NCBI GenBank assembly: GCA_023053685.1
Contig: JALIGW010000057.1
Coordinates: 1,228,710 to 1,292,709 of the forward strand
DNA length: 64,000 bases
Direction of reading: 5' to 3'
Source: Diadophis punctatus similis
Taxonomy: Eukaryota > Chordata > Lepidosauria > Squamata > Dipsadidae
This document shows positions 41,463-52,424 of this stretch, piece after piece. Position numbers and translations under genes: made by a program. The notes under the pieces were generated by a model. The model was not told the origin of the DNA. It saw nothing but the letters and a program-made list of their open reading frames with translations, and did no database searches. The stretch's first letter is position 1. Each line of letters begins with the position of its first letter.

Positions 41463-44400
41463 ATGATTGGGTGGGACAGAATGATTGAGCCAGGGGCTGG
41501 GGTGCAGTCCCCCTCTGCTGAGTGTGGAAACAGAAGCGGATGGGGGCGGAGCCCTGCTACCTGGCCTAGCGAGAATGGTGTGTATGGCCTGCAGGGAGGG
41601 AGGGGGACCAGCGGGGGAGGGGAGGGGATCTCTGGAGGGGACGAGAGTCGGAACATCTTGGTCATAACGGGGAGAGGTAGGTATGGCGGGAGCAGAGGGG
41701 CGGGCCGCTCTCGGGGACTAAGACCTCGCTGTCTACAAGCGATCCCTTGTTCCGGCCCCTCCGAAGTGGTTCCATCTTGCTCAACCCGAGTACCTGGCAA
41801 CCAGGGTCTTCAGGGCCCTGGGCTCAGGATGCTGCGGCTTAATGCCAGGTCAATCGTCAACAAAGCCCCCCTGATACGTGATTTAATCACAGAAGAGGGG
41901 GCGGACCTGGTATGTATAACTGAGACCTGGCTGGGCCAGGAGGGAGGAGTAGCTCTCTCCGAGATCTGCCCAGACGGGTTCTCAGTGCAGCATCATTCCC
42001 GACCCCAGGGAAGGGGGGAGGAGTGGCAACGATAACGCGCCAAAGTCTGCATCCTCGTAGGAGCCCTGCCCCGGAGATTGTTGGGTGTGAGACGCTCCTT
42101 CTGAAGTTGGACTTAGGGGTACAGGTGGGCCTTTGTCTAGCGTACCTGCCTCCCAGCTGCATTAGCAAGGCCCTGCCTGAGTTACTTGAGGCAGTAGCCA
42201 GCTTGGTGGTTGAGTTCCCTAGGCTTATGGTTCTGGGGGACTTTAACCTGCCTTCGGCTGGCGAAACCTCTGGGATAGCTCAGGAGTTCATGGATTCCAT
42301 GACAACCATGGACCTGACCCAAGTAATCCAGGGTCCGACTCATGAGGGAGGTCACACACTCGACCTTGTGTTTCTTTCGGGGCAGTGGAGAGATGATCTG
42401 AAGATAGGGGATATAGTCACCACCCCACTGTCATGGTCAGATCATTTCCTACTGAGGTTGGATTTTGCAGCCCCACTCCTCCCCCGCAGGGAGGTGGGAC
42501 CGACTAGGTGGTTCCGCCCCAGGCGCCTAATGGAGCCAGAAGGATTCCAGAGGGAACTTGGGGAGATACCTGAAACCCTGGTACACAATTTGGCTGATTC
42601 CCTGGTGTCTGCATGGAATACCGCAGCATCAGTGGCATTAGACCGGATTGCGCCTAGGCGACCTCTCCGCGGCAGTGGATCCCGGAAAGCCCCCTGGTTT
42701 ACCGAGGAGCTCCGGGAAATGAAACGCCAAAAGAGACGTCTAGAACGCCGCTGGAGAGCCAGCAAAACCGAGTCTGATCGAACACTATTAAGAACCTACA
42801 TCAAGTCTTATTTAGTGGCGATAGGGGCGGCAAAACAATCCCATTTTTCCGCTCGTATTGCGTCCGCAGATTCTCGCCCAGCCGCCTTGTTTAGGGTGAC
42901 TCGCTCCCTCCTTGCCAAAGGGGGGAGCGAGGAACACTTGCAAGGTAGAGCTGAGGAATTCGCGCAGTTTCTGTCGGATAAAGTCGCTCAGATTCGGTCA
43001 AACCTGGACTCCGGCTGGGCAGAGTCCATTGAGATGACAGGGGCAAGTCTTAGTCCACCGTTGTGGGAGGAGTTTGGGCCTGTTTCTCTGGAAGACGTGG
43101 ACAGAGCCGTGGGTGCGATGGGTGCCTCCACCTGTTTATTGGACCCGTGCCCCTCCTGGTTGGTTTCCACCAGCAGAGAGGTGGCACGAGGCTGGATCCA
43201 GGCGGTGGTCATCACTTCTCTGATCCAGGCGGTGGTCATCACTTCTCTGTACCGCAGCCGTTAAAAGTTGCGGTGGTTAGACCCCTCCTGAAGAAGCCTT
43301 CCCTGGACCCAGCGGATTTGAAGAACTTTTGTCCGGTCTCCAACTTACCTTTTTTAGGGAAAGTTGTTGAGAAGGTGGTGGCTACTCAGCTTCTGCGTCT
43401 ATTGGAGGAAACGGATCATCTAGACTCCTAGATGATGGATGACCTCTGGCGAGCCCGGGATGGTGGAAATTCCTCCATCCTGGTGCTACTTGACCTCTCA
43501 GCGGCTTTCGATACCATCGACCATGGTATCCTTCTGTGTCGTCTTGGTGAGATGGGAGTGGGAGGCACCGTTATGTGGTGGTTCTCCTCTTATCTCACCG
43601 ATAGGACGCAGTCGGTGTTAACGGGAGGGCAGAGATTGTCCCCCAGGCCCCTGTCATGCGGGGTGCCTCAGGGTTCGGTCCTCTCGCCCATCTTGTTCAA
43701 CATCTACATGAAACCGCTGGGGGAGATCATCCGGAGACATGGGGTGAGTTTCCATCAGTACGCTGACGACACCCAGCTGTACATCACCACCCCGTCTCAA
43801 TTCAGTGAGGCAGTTGATGTAATGTGCCGATGCCTGGACGACGTTAGGACCTGGATGGGGAGAAACAGACTCAGACTCAACCCCGACAAGACTGAGTGGC
43901 TTTGGATACTGCCTCCTAAGGACCAAGACAACAGTCCCTCCTTGGTTCTGGAGGGAGTGAAATTAACTCCCTCGGAACAGGTCCGCAATTTGGGGGTCCT
44001 CCTAGACCCACAGCTAAAATTAGAGCAACACCTTACAGCTGTGGCTAGGGGGGCCTATGCACAGGTTCGCCTGGTGCACCAATTGCGGCCATACTTGGAG
44101 AAGGAAGCTCTACTCACGGTCACTCACGCCCTTGTCACCTCTCGTTTGGACTACTGCAATGCGCTCTACATGGGGCTACCCTTGAGGAGTATTCGGAGAC
44201 TTCAGTTGGTGCAAAATGCGGCTGTGCGTGCTGTGGTGGGTGTGCCAAGGTACACCCACGTTACACCTATACTCCGCCAGCTGCATTGGCTGCCCATCAG
44301 TCTCCGGGTACAATTCAAGGTGTTGATCATCATCTTTAAAGCCCTACATGGCCTAGGACCAGGCTACCTTCGGGACCGCATTCTGCCTCACACTTCCCTT

Positions 44401-44610
44401 CGACCGGTTAGGGCCCACAGAGTGGGCCTCCTTCAGGTCCCGTCAGCCAAACAATGCCGGTTGGCGGGCCCTAGGGGGAAGGCCTTCTCTGTGGGGGGCC
44501 CCGCGCTCTGGAACCAACTTCCCCCAGAGACCCAAACCATCCCCACCCTGCTGGCCTTCCGGAAAGCCGTCAAGACATGGCTCTTCCTGCAGGCAGGGGG
44601 GAAAGACTAA
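41463..44610 (+). pseudogene. L2-4 ORF2, several breaks
   Basis: Gly/Arg-rich leader and start of the endonuclease at 41463-42020, frameshift in a G-run near 42015, endonuclease ([25 protein letters not shown]) and linker to 43264, a 27-bp tandem duplication (43195-43248), a second frameshift, RT start (LKNFCPVSNLPFLGKVVEKV), a stop at 43429-43431 with about 19 codons lost, then RT 43432-44610 with LDLSAAFDTIDHGIL and [11 protein letters not shown] (about 43756-43788). It cannot encode a full protein. Confidence 0.9.
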
Positions 44611-44797
44611 ATCCATCGGAATTCCCCCCTTGGTATGGCTGATTGTGAACATTTTTTAAACTTTTGTATATTTTCTTAACTGTTGCTTTTAAATTACTGT
44701 TTATTATTGATGTTCTTATAAAATTGTTGTACGCCGCCCTGAGTCCCTCGGGAGTAGGGCGGCATAGAAGAACAAATAATAAATAAATAAATAAATA

Positions 44798-46399
44798 CTG
44801 AACACGTTCTTTGCATCAGTCTTCACACAAAAGGAAACTGCAGCTCAACTACCCAGCAACACAAATATAAAAAGCAGATTCGAAGCAAGACTCAACCTAA
44901 GAAAAAATACAGTAAGAGATCACCTATCTGAACTTAACGAATACAAAGCACCAGGACCAGACGGATTACACCCCAGAGTCCTAAAAGAGCTAGCAGAAGT
45001 CATTTCAGAACCACTGCACCACATCTTCCACAAATCCTGGAACACTGGGGAACTACCTGAGGACTGGAAAAGAGCTGATGTGGTCCCCATCTACAAAAAA
45101 GGTAAAAAAAAAGGCCCAGGAAACGACAGACCAATCAGCCTAACATCAATACCTGGGAAAATACTGGAAAAAATAATTAAAAAGCAGATCTCCCATCATC
45201 TAGAAACAAACCAAGTAATAACCAACAGCCAACACGGATTTGTTAAGAACAAGTCATGCCAAACCAACATCATTTCATTATTCAACACTGTGACCAAATT
45301 AGTAGACCAGCGAAATGCAGTAGACATAATATACCTGGACTTTAGCAAAGCATTTGACAAAGTAGACCACAACCTACTCCTTCATAAGCTAGAAAAAAGT
45401 GGGATAGACAGCTACACAACCAGATGGATTAACAATTGGCTGACCAACCGTACCCAGCGAGTAGTCCTCAATGGCTCTAAGTCCACATGGAGAGAAGTAA
45501 GCAGTGGGGTACCACAAGGTTCCGTCCTAGGCCCAGTACTCTTCAATATCTTTATAAATGACCTAGATGAGGGAATAGCAGGAGAACTAACCAAATTTGC
45601 AGATGACACCAAGCTGGCGGGAGTAGCAAACACCCCAGAGGACAGACTCAAAATCCAGAGGGACCTCGACAGACTCGAACACTGGGCCCAAACCAATAAA
45701 ATGAAATTTAACACAGAGAAAAGTAAAATTCTGTACCTAGGTAAGAAGAATCAAAAATACACATACAAACTGGGTGAAACCACACTCAATAGCAGTGATT
45801 GCGAGAGGGATCTCGGAGTCCTGGTAGACAGCCAACTAAATATGAGCCAGCAGTGTGCAGCAGCAGCCAAAAAGGCCAACGCAGTCCTCAGCTGCATAAA
45901 TAGAGGGTTACAATCAAGGACCAGAGAGGTACTAGTACCACTCTATAAAGCCTTGGTCAGACCACACTTAGAGTACTGCATCCAGTTTTGGTCACCACAC
46001 TACAAAAAAGACATTGAAACCCTAGAGAAAGTGCAGAAGAGAGCAACCAGGATGATAAAGGGTCTGGAAAATAAAACATACAAAGAGCGGTTGCAGGAAC
46101 TGAGCTTGGCCAGTCTGGCGAAGAGAAGGACCAGGGGTGACATGATAGCAGTGTTCCAATACTTGAGGGGATGCCACAGAGAGGAGGGGGGCAGGCTGTT
46201 CTCTATGGCACCAGAAAGCCAAACAAGGAATAACGGATGGAAGCTGACCAAGGAGAGATTCAACCTGGAAGTGAGGAGAAACTTTCTGACGGTGAGAGCG
46301 ATCAACCAGTGGAACAGCTTGCCAGCAGAGGTTGTGAGAGCCCCAACACTTGCGACCTTCAAGGAGAGACTGGACTGCCATCTGTCTCAAATGGTGTAG
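44798..46399 (+). CDS. CR1 ORF2 reverse transcriptase, open part
   Basis: 533 codons with no stop from the L2-4 border. Motifs in order: YKAPGPDGLHPRVLKELAEV, WKRADVVPIYKKGKKKG, IIYLDFSKAFDKVDHNLLLH (block A), [32 protein letters not shown] (active site, about 45593-45625), then the thumb and C-terminal region (ALVRPHLEYCIQFWSPHYKK, RRNFLTVRAINQWNSLP). Typical CR1. The N-terminal half of ORF2 is separated by L2-4, so the gene as a whole is broken. Confidence 0.9.
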   Translation: MNTFFASVFTQKETAAQLPSNTNIKSRFEARLNLRKNTVRDHLSELNEYKAPGPDGLHPRVLKELAEVISEPLHHIFHKSWNTGELPEDWKRADVVPIYKKGKKKGPGNDRPISLTSIPGKILEKIIKKQISHHLETNQVITNSQHGFVKNKSCQTNIISLFNTVTKLVDQRNAVDIIYLDFSKAFDKVDHNLLLHKLEKSGIDSYTTRWINNWLTNRTQRVVLNGSKSTWREVSSGVPQGSVLGPVLFNIFINDLDEGIAGELTKFADDTKLAGVANTPEDRLKIQRDLDRLEHWAQTNKMKFNTEKSKILYLGKKNQKYTYKLGETTLNSSDCERDLGVLVDSQLNMSQQCAAAAKKANAVLSCINRGLQSRTREVLVPLYKALVRPHLEYCIQFWSPHYKKDIETLEKVQKRATRMIKGLENKTYKERLQELSLASLAKRRTRGDMIAVFQYLRGCHREEGGRLFSMAPESQTRNNGWKLTKERFNLEVRRNFLTVRAINQWNSLPAEVVRAPTLATFKERLDCHLSQMV

Positions 46400-46475
46400 G
46401 AACTCCTGCTTGAGCAGGGGGTTGGACTAGATGACCTACAAGGTCCCTTCCAACTCTAATAATAAATCTAAATCT
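46400..46475 (+). repeat. CR1 3' UTR end
   Basis: Classic CR1 terminal sequence (TTGGACTAGATGACCTACAA) followed by CTAATAATAAATCTAAATCT as tail. Confidence 0.9.
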
Positions 46476-46756
46476 AAAACTTTTCCATTTTTTTTCATTT
46501 GTACTTCGTTCTTTCCTGTCTCAAGTATTCCAATTCCAAAAGATCTTCTAAGGTCTTTAAAGAGATCTTTCAAAAGCCCAGCCAATTCTTCATAGTCAAT
46601 TTTCTCCATATCTTTACAGTCTCAGTTCTCAAATCCAAAGCTTAAACAAGTTCAATCTTTAATCAAAGTTCATTCAGAACTGCCACCAATTCTTAGTAAT
46701 CAATAATCTCCATGTCTCAAAGTCAGAAATCAGTAATTTCTATAATCCATTCAGCT
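46476..46756 (-). other. Possible L1-type ORF1 start (minus)
   Basis: On minus, a frame from an ATG near 46610 reads MEKIDYEELAGLLKDLF, helical and charged, up to the CR1 tail. It may be the N-terminus of an L1 ORF1 whose 5' UTR lies at 50427-51317. Low certainty. Confidence 0.25.
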
Positions 46757-47066
46757 CAGGGGTGGGTTCCTACCAGTGCGGTCTTGCCTGTTCGTCGCCG
46801 CAGAGCCGAAGAAGCTGTTGGCGTTCGCGGCGCGGGGCTTCCCCTGCCCGCTTTCCCCGGCCGCCGGGATGCCGCCATTTGCGTTCTTTTGCCCTCTGCA
46901 CATGCGCAAAGCGTTCTGCTTGCGCAGAGGGCAAAAGAACGCAAATGGTGGCGTCCCAGCGGCCAGGGAAAGCGGGTGGGGGAAGCCCCGTGCCGCGAAC
47001 GCCAACAGCTTCTTCGGCTCTGCGGCGACGAACAGGCAAGACTGCACTGGTAGGAACCCACCCCTG
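46757..47066. mobile_element. CpG-rich fold-back hAT MITE
   Basis: 310 bp, almost one full inverted repeat: CAGGGGTGGGTTCCTACCAG at the left and its complement at the right, with ~150-bp arms rich in CpG. Exact 8-bp duplication ATTCAGCT (46749-46756, 47067-47074). The overlapping ORFs on both strands are mirror products of the arms. Confidence 0.97.
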
Positions 47067-47113
47067 ATTCAGCTGCTAACAAAAATATATTCCATAGCCC
47101 CGTTTGGCTGGAA

Positions 47114-50100
47114 ATGGATGTTGGTTATGGATCTAGAAGGTCTTGGAGGTTAAATGATAATTTGTTTAGATATGAGGATAATGTAAAAGAATGTAAAAGA
47201 TTTATGAATGAATTTTTTGCTTTGAATATGCAGAGGGGTACATCAATACAGATGGTTTGGGATGCAAGTAAAGCTTACATGAGAGGTGTTTTAATATATC
47301 TGAATAATAAATATAGAAGGAAGAAGGAACTTAAAAGAAAAGAATTAGAGGAAGAAATTAAAAAACAAGAGAGGGCTTTAATTTACAAACCATCAGATAA
47401 GAAAATTAAAGAAACAATCAATTTATTAACAGCTCAATTTAACATGTTAATATCAGACCAAGTAGCAACTAATTTACAGTATGCTAAACACAATTCTTTT
47501 TGTAATGCAAACAAACCGGGCAGGTGGCTGGCTTACATGTTAAGAAAAAAGCAAAAATCAAGAACTGTAGAAAAAATTAAGTATAAGGGGAAAGAAGTTT
47601 TTGATTATGAAGTGATTAAAAAATCCTTCTTAGAGTTTTACTCAGCGTTGTATAAGGGGGATAAGGTCAAAGAGGAAGATATAGACAGATATTTGCAAAA
47701 TGGGCATATACATATAGCCTCTAAGGAGCAAACTGAAATTTTGAATCAATTGATAACTTCAGAGGAAATCTTGGCGGTTATTAAACAGTTAAAAATGGGT
47801 AAGGCTCCAGGAACAGATGGTTTAACTGCGGTTTACTACAAAAATCTACAGGATGCAATGGTGGAACCTCTGAAGGTGTTATTTAATAATATACAACAAG
47901 GCGGAGATGTACCCCCGACTTGGAAGACTGCTTTTATCTCTCTGATCCCAAAAGAGGGTCAAGACCACACAGACCCTAAAAATTACAGGCCAATTTCACT
48001 TTTAAATATAGATTACAAAATTTTTGCTAAAATATTAGCAAATAGACTAATGATACTTATGCAACAACTGATTCACCAAGATCAAACTGGTTTTATAGTA
48101 GGTAGACAAATGAAGAGTAATGTGAGACAAATAATTAATTTATTAGAATATTTGGGAAGGAATAACCAGGTATCTGCTGCACTGGTGTTCTTGGATGCTG
48201 ACAAAGCCTTTGATAGATTGAACTGGATATTTTTATTAAAATTAATAGAGAAAATGCAGCTTGGAGATTACACAATCTGTTAAGGCAATATATCAAAAAC
48301 AGACAGCTCAAATTATAGTTAATGGTGGATTAACAGATAACTTTAATATAGAAAAAGGAACGAGACAAGGATGTCCCTTATCACCACTATTGTTTGTTCT
48401 GTCTATGGAAATTCTACTTAGTAAAATAAGGGAGTCTGAGAGAATTAAGGGAATTAAAATAAGACAGGAAGAATACAAATTACGAGCATTTGCGGATGAT
48501 TTAGTAGTTACTTTAACTCAACCATGTCAATCAATTATAGGGCTGATGGAAATTATTTATTTTTATGGACAAGTATCTGGTTTCAAAATAAATATAAATA
48601 AGACTAAAATAATAGCTAAAAATATGACTAGAAGACAGGAGGAAGAAATAGAAAGGGTTACGGGATTTGAAACAGTTAAAAAGGTTAAATATTTGGGGGT
48701 TTACATTATGTCAACAAACATGAAATTATATCAACACAATTATGAACCATTATGGCAAAAAATACAGAAAGATTTGGAAAATTGGAAAAAACTACAGCTG
48801 TCCTTGTTGGGTAGGATAGCTGCAGTAAAAATGAATGTTTTACCAAGGTTTTTATTTCTTTTCCAAATGATTCCTATACTCAAAAAAGATGATAACTTAA
48901 AAGAGTGGCAAAAGGGTATCAACAAATTCATTTGGGCAGGGAAAAAACCGAGAGTAAATCAGAAAATAATGCAAGATTCACGAGAGAGGGGAGGATTAAA
49001 AATGCCCAACTTGAGATTGTACTATGAAGCAGCCACACTTTCAGTAATTACTGATTGGATTAACCTGACGGAAGATAGGATATTAAATATAGAAGGGTAT
49101 GGATTGATTTATGGATGGCATGCTTATTTAGTGTATAATAAAAAAGTAGATAAAGCCTTTAAGAGTCACATTTTAAGGAATGCTTTATTGCGTGTCTGGA
49201 AGAAATATCAATGTAAATTGAATGATAAGTTACCTATTTGGACAGTGCCCAGACACGCGATAGAGAATATAAATATAGAGCAAAAGTTAGATAAAACTAC
49301 ATATAAAGAATTTCTTTATGATGGAGTGAGATTACAACTAAAACCAATGGAGCAATTAAGAGAAGAAGGAATAATTAAGTCTTGGTTTCAATATGGGCAA
49401 TTGCAGACCAGATGGAAAGAGGATTCAAAAGTAGGTATTTCGCAGCAAGATGATAACTTGATAACTCAAATAAAGAATAAAGGACCAATGCATATAAAGA
49501 GATTATATAATGTATTAGTGGAATTAGATTCCGAAACAGAGCTAGTTAAGGATTGTATGATTAAATGGGCGCAAAATATTGGTGAACCTATAATGATGGA
49601 AACATGGGAGAATATATGGGTTAGAAATGTAAAATTTACACAAGCTCAAAATCTAAGAGAAATTTTTTATAAAATGTTTTTATAGATGGCATTTGGATCC
49701 AAAAAAACTAGCTCGTATGTATCCAAATTTACAACCTAAATGTTGGAGATGTGAATGTGAAGATGCTACTTATTTTCATATTTGGTGGACCTGTAAGAAA
49801 ATTAAGGCTTTTTGGATTAAAATATGGTGGATTATTCAGAATATTTTAAAGAAAAAAATTAAGTTTACACCACAGTTTTTCTTGCTGGGAATAACTACGG
49901 ACTGTACTGTAATAGAGACTAAATTGATTTTGAACTTGATAACGGCTGCCAGATTGCTGGTAGCACAATACTGGAAGAAAGAAGATATACCTACTATTGA
50001 GGAATGGACAATAAAAGTTACACATCTGGCAGAAATGGCAAGAATTTCATCATACCTAAAAGAACATTCAAATGAAAGATATATATTGGAATGGAGTAGA

Positions 50101-50175
50101 TGGACTGATTATATTCAAAAAAAGTATCAGATTAAGAAGATATATATATATAGTTTAATAACGATATATGGTTAG
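47114..50175 (+). pseudogene. L1-B ORF2, two frameshifts
   Basis: Frame 47114-48283: linker (NKPGRWLAYMLRKKQ), GTDGLTAVYYKNL, NYRPISLLNIDYKIFAKILA, LVFLDADKAFDRLNWIF (block A). A frameshift near 48270 leads to 48261-49685: GTRQGCPLSPLLFVLSME, LRAFADDLVVTL (active site, about 48482-48520), and WKKLQLSLLGRIAAVKMNVL. A frameshift near 49680 leads to 49693-50175 with CWRCECEDATYFHIWWTC. Otherwise well preserved. Confidence 0.92.
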
Positions 50176-50299
50176 AATTTTAGAATGGTTTAATAGATTT
50201 TAAACAATGTGGAGTTTTAAAAAACTAGAGGAATTTCTGAATTTATAATTTGTTAGGATATTTTAAGTTTATGTTTCTTTGAAGATTATATCCTGTGTT

Positions 50300-50411
50300 C
50301 TTTCTGGGAAGTCGGGGGGGGGGGGAAGGGGGTTGGGGGGAAGGGGGGAGAAAAATTTTAAAAAATGTTTGTACTTTGTACTAATAAAACTTTTTGAATT
50401 AAAATATATAT
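50300..50411 (+). other. L1-B 3' UTR with G-rich run
   Basis: A 45-base stretch of G runs (50313-50357) comparable to the G-rich tract near 26150-26190 in the truncated copy, followed by AATAAA (50386-50391) and the A-rich end. Runs of four or more G could fold into a quadruplex. Confidence 0.7.
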
Positions 50412-50426
50412 ATATATTCCACAGCC

Positions 50427-51317
50427 TTTTATAGTTTGCAAGTTTTTGTTATAGTGATTAAAAAACCAAACCCTTCTGTTCTTTGTTGTTAACATCTGTT
50501 CATACTCCTCCATATCCAAGTCAATCCAAACATTTTCTTTCAAGCAATAACAAATTGCAGTCTATTTTAGATTCTCTCAACTTTCAAAAAGGTTTTTTTT
50601 TCTTGTTCAAGGTCAGGACAGCTGTCCAAACATCCATAAAGGTATTCTATCATGACAGTAATTCTTCCAACCACCAGATGGCATTCTTCAATCAAGTTCT
50701 CATCTCTACATTTCCTGTTTTGGTTTTTCCGTTTTTAATCAATTCCAATTTACAAATTATTTCCTCCAAATTTATTTTCCAAATTCCTTTCACCTTTATA
50801 AAATCTTTAAGACAAAATTCCGAATCTTTAAAAGTTGGGCTTTAGTTATAAATCCCTTTAATTTTGTTGCATCATTGTAACCACCTATTAACAGCCGCTC
50901 CTTAATTACCGGTCCTTTTGTTCCCGTTTTAATATTAGAATATTCCTTTTAAAATTTCTTTTGGCAGTGTGACTCACCAGCCTCCACCTTCTTCAACTTC
51001 TCCAGCACTTTGCTTAAAAGTTTCTCTCCCAGATGGCTTCAAACTTGCAGCTTCAATCCTTTCAGATGTAACCGCCACAGCTAGGGATGACACTTTGGAA
51101 GGTCGTCTTCCGATCGCCGCCAGTCGAGACTGAGCCGGCTCCCTGGGGGATAGCCACCCCCCCAGTCCACCAGCAGGCGCTTCTCTTCTTCACCACCCCT
51201 CCTGGGTGGTTCTGACCCAGTCCTGACCGGACCGGGTCCCCGGGCGGCGCGGATTCGGGGCTTCCCTGCGGAGCACGGGGAAACTCCGTGGCGCCGCGGC
51301 GTTGGCCATGCCTTCTC
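50427..51317 (-). other. L1-type 5' UTR (minus), CpG-rich start
   Basis: On minus, a GC- and CpG-rich block (51317 down to about 51070) is followed by AT-richer sequence, the usual plan of an L1 promoter and 5' UTR. No long frame. The next coding-like frame on minus is near 46610 beyond L1-B. Confidence 0.45.
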
Positions 51318-52288
51318 CTACTCAAATCTATTTCAACTTGTCTTCTCAGTTTGTAATTGTTGTCTTCCTTGATCGTTGTACATCTTGCTGTTAAATGTAC
51401 CCCCAAATATCTTATCTTTTTGGTAATCTGTATATCTGTTTTCTCCACAAGCTCCCTTTTCTGTTTCTCGGTAATATTTTTCACTAAGATTTTCGTTTTG
51501 TCTTTATTAATTTTCAGCCCTGCCACCTCTCCATATTCTTCCATTTGTTCTATTAATTTTGGTCCTGTTTCTACTGGCTCTTCTAAAATGAACACCAAGT
51601 CATCTGCAAATGCCTGTAACTTATATTCTTCTTTCTTAATTCTCAGCCTTTTATCGCCTCGTTTTGTCTTATCTTTCTAGTTAATACCTCTAGTGTCAAA
51701 ACATACAGTAATGGGGATAGAGGACATCCCTGTCTCGTACCTTTCATAATATTCACCTTCTCAGTCATATCTCCATTTATCATCACTTTTGCTGCTTCTT
51801 CTTGATAAATTGTTTTGATCATATTTACAAATCTTTCCCCAAACTTCATAAATTGTAATTGTGTTATCATAAATTGCCAATACACATTATCAAATGCCTT
51901 TTGTGCATCAAGAAACATCAACGCCATTTGTTTTTCAGGATGTTCTTCATAATATTCCAACGTGTTCAGGATTATTCTCATGTTGCCTCTTAGGTAAAAA
52001 TCCATTTTGATCTGTGTGTATAAATTTGTTTAACAATCTCTTTAATCTCTCAGCCATAATGGATGCAAATATTTTGTAATCCACATTTAACAAAGAAATC
52101 GGTCTATAGTTTTTAATTTGTCTTAAATCTGACTCTTCTTTCGGAATAAGAGTAATATATGCATCCATCCATGAATTTGGTATCTTCGCTTCTGTCATGA
52201 GCTCATTAAATATGCCCAGCATTGTGTTACCTATCATGTGTTGAAATGTTTTATAAAACTTAGCTGGCAATCCGTCTGGATTTCCCAT
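51318..52288 (-). pseudogene. L1-D ORF2 reverse transcriptase fragment
   Basis: Minus-strand L1 RT: NPDGLPAKFYKTFQHMI, NYRPISLLNVDYKIFASIMA, LMFLDAQKAFDNVYWQFM, GTRQGCPLSPLLYVLTLE, FADD-type active site (about 51590-51610) and HLTARCTTIKEDNNYKL. Frameshifts near 51975 and 51650. It ends at nearly the same ORF2 position where L1-A is inverted, and then joins the CpG-rich 5' UTR. Confidence 0.88.
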
Positions 52289-52365
52289 TCTTTTGTGGCA
52301 CTAGAGAGATCCTGATTCAAGTCTACTTAGCCATGGAAACTTGCAGGGCAATTTCTGGTGAGTCA

Positions 52366-52384
52366 CTTTATTTATTTATTTTTT

Positions 52385-52424
<40 letters not shown>

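Larger units (their letters stand above)
40441..44797 (+). mobile_element. L2 LINE copy 4, near full length
   Basis: Begins CTTCCGGGGTGGAGCC right after CR1 sequence and ends with the terminal hairpin (44731-44764) and an (ATAA)n tail at about 44770-44797. It has about 1.4 kb of 5' UTR/leader, then ORF2. No target duplication is obvious at the two CR1 borders. The 5' UTR start is probably the true element start. Confidence 0.85.
47100..50411 (+). mobile_element. L1-B, 5'-truncated insertion
   Basis: Begins inside the end of the endonuclease and runs to the L1 3' end (G-rich run, TACTAATAAAACTTTTTGAA, A-rich tail). Flanked by ATATATTCCATAGCC (47085-47099) and ATATATTCCACAGCC (50412-50426), a 15-bp duplication with one later change. 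Confidence 0.9.

Noticed and set aside
46712..47153. Six overlapping frames of similar sequence on both strands
   Set aside because: Mirror translations of the arms of the 310-bp fold-back element; no independent coding evidence.
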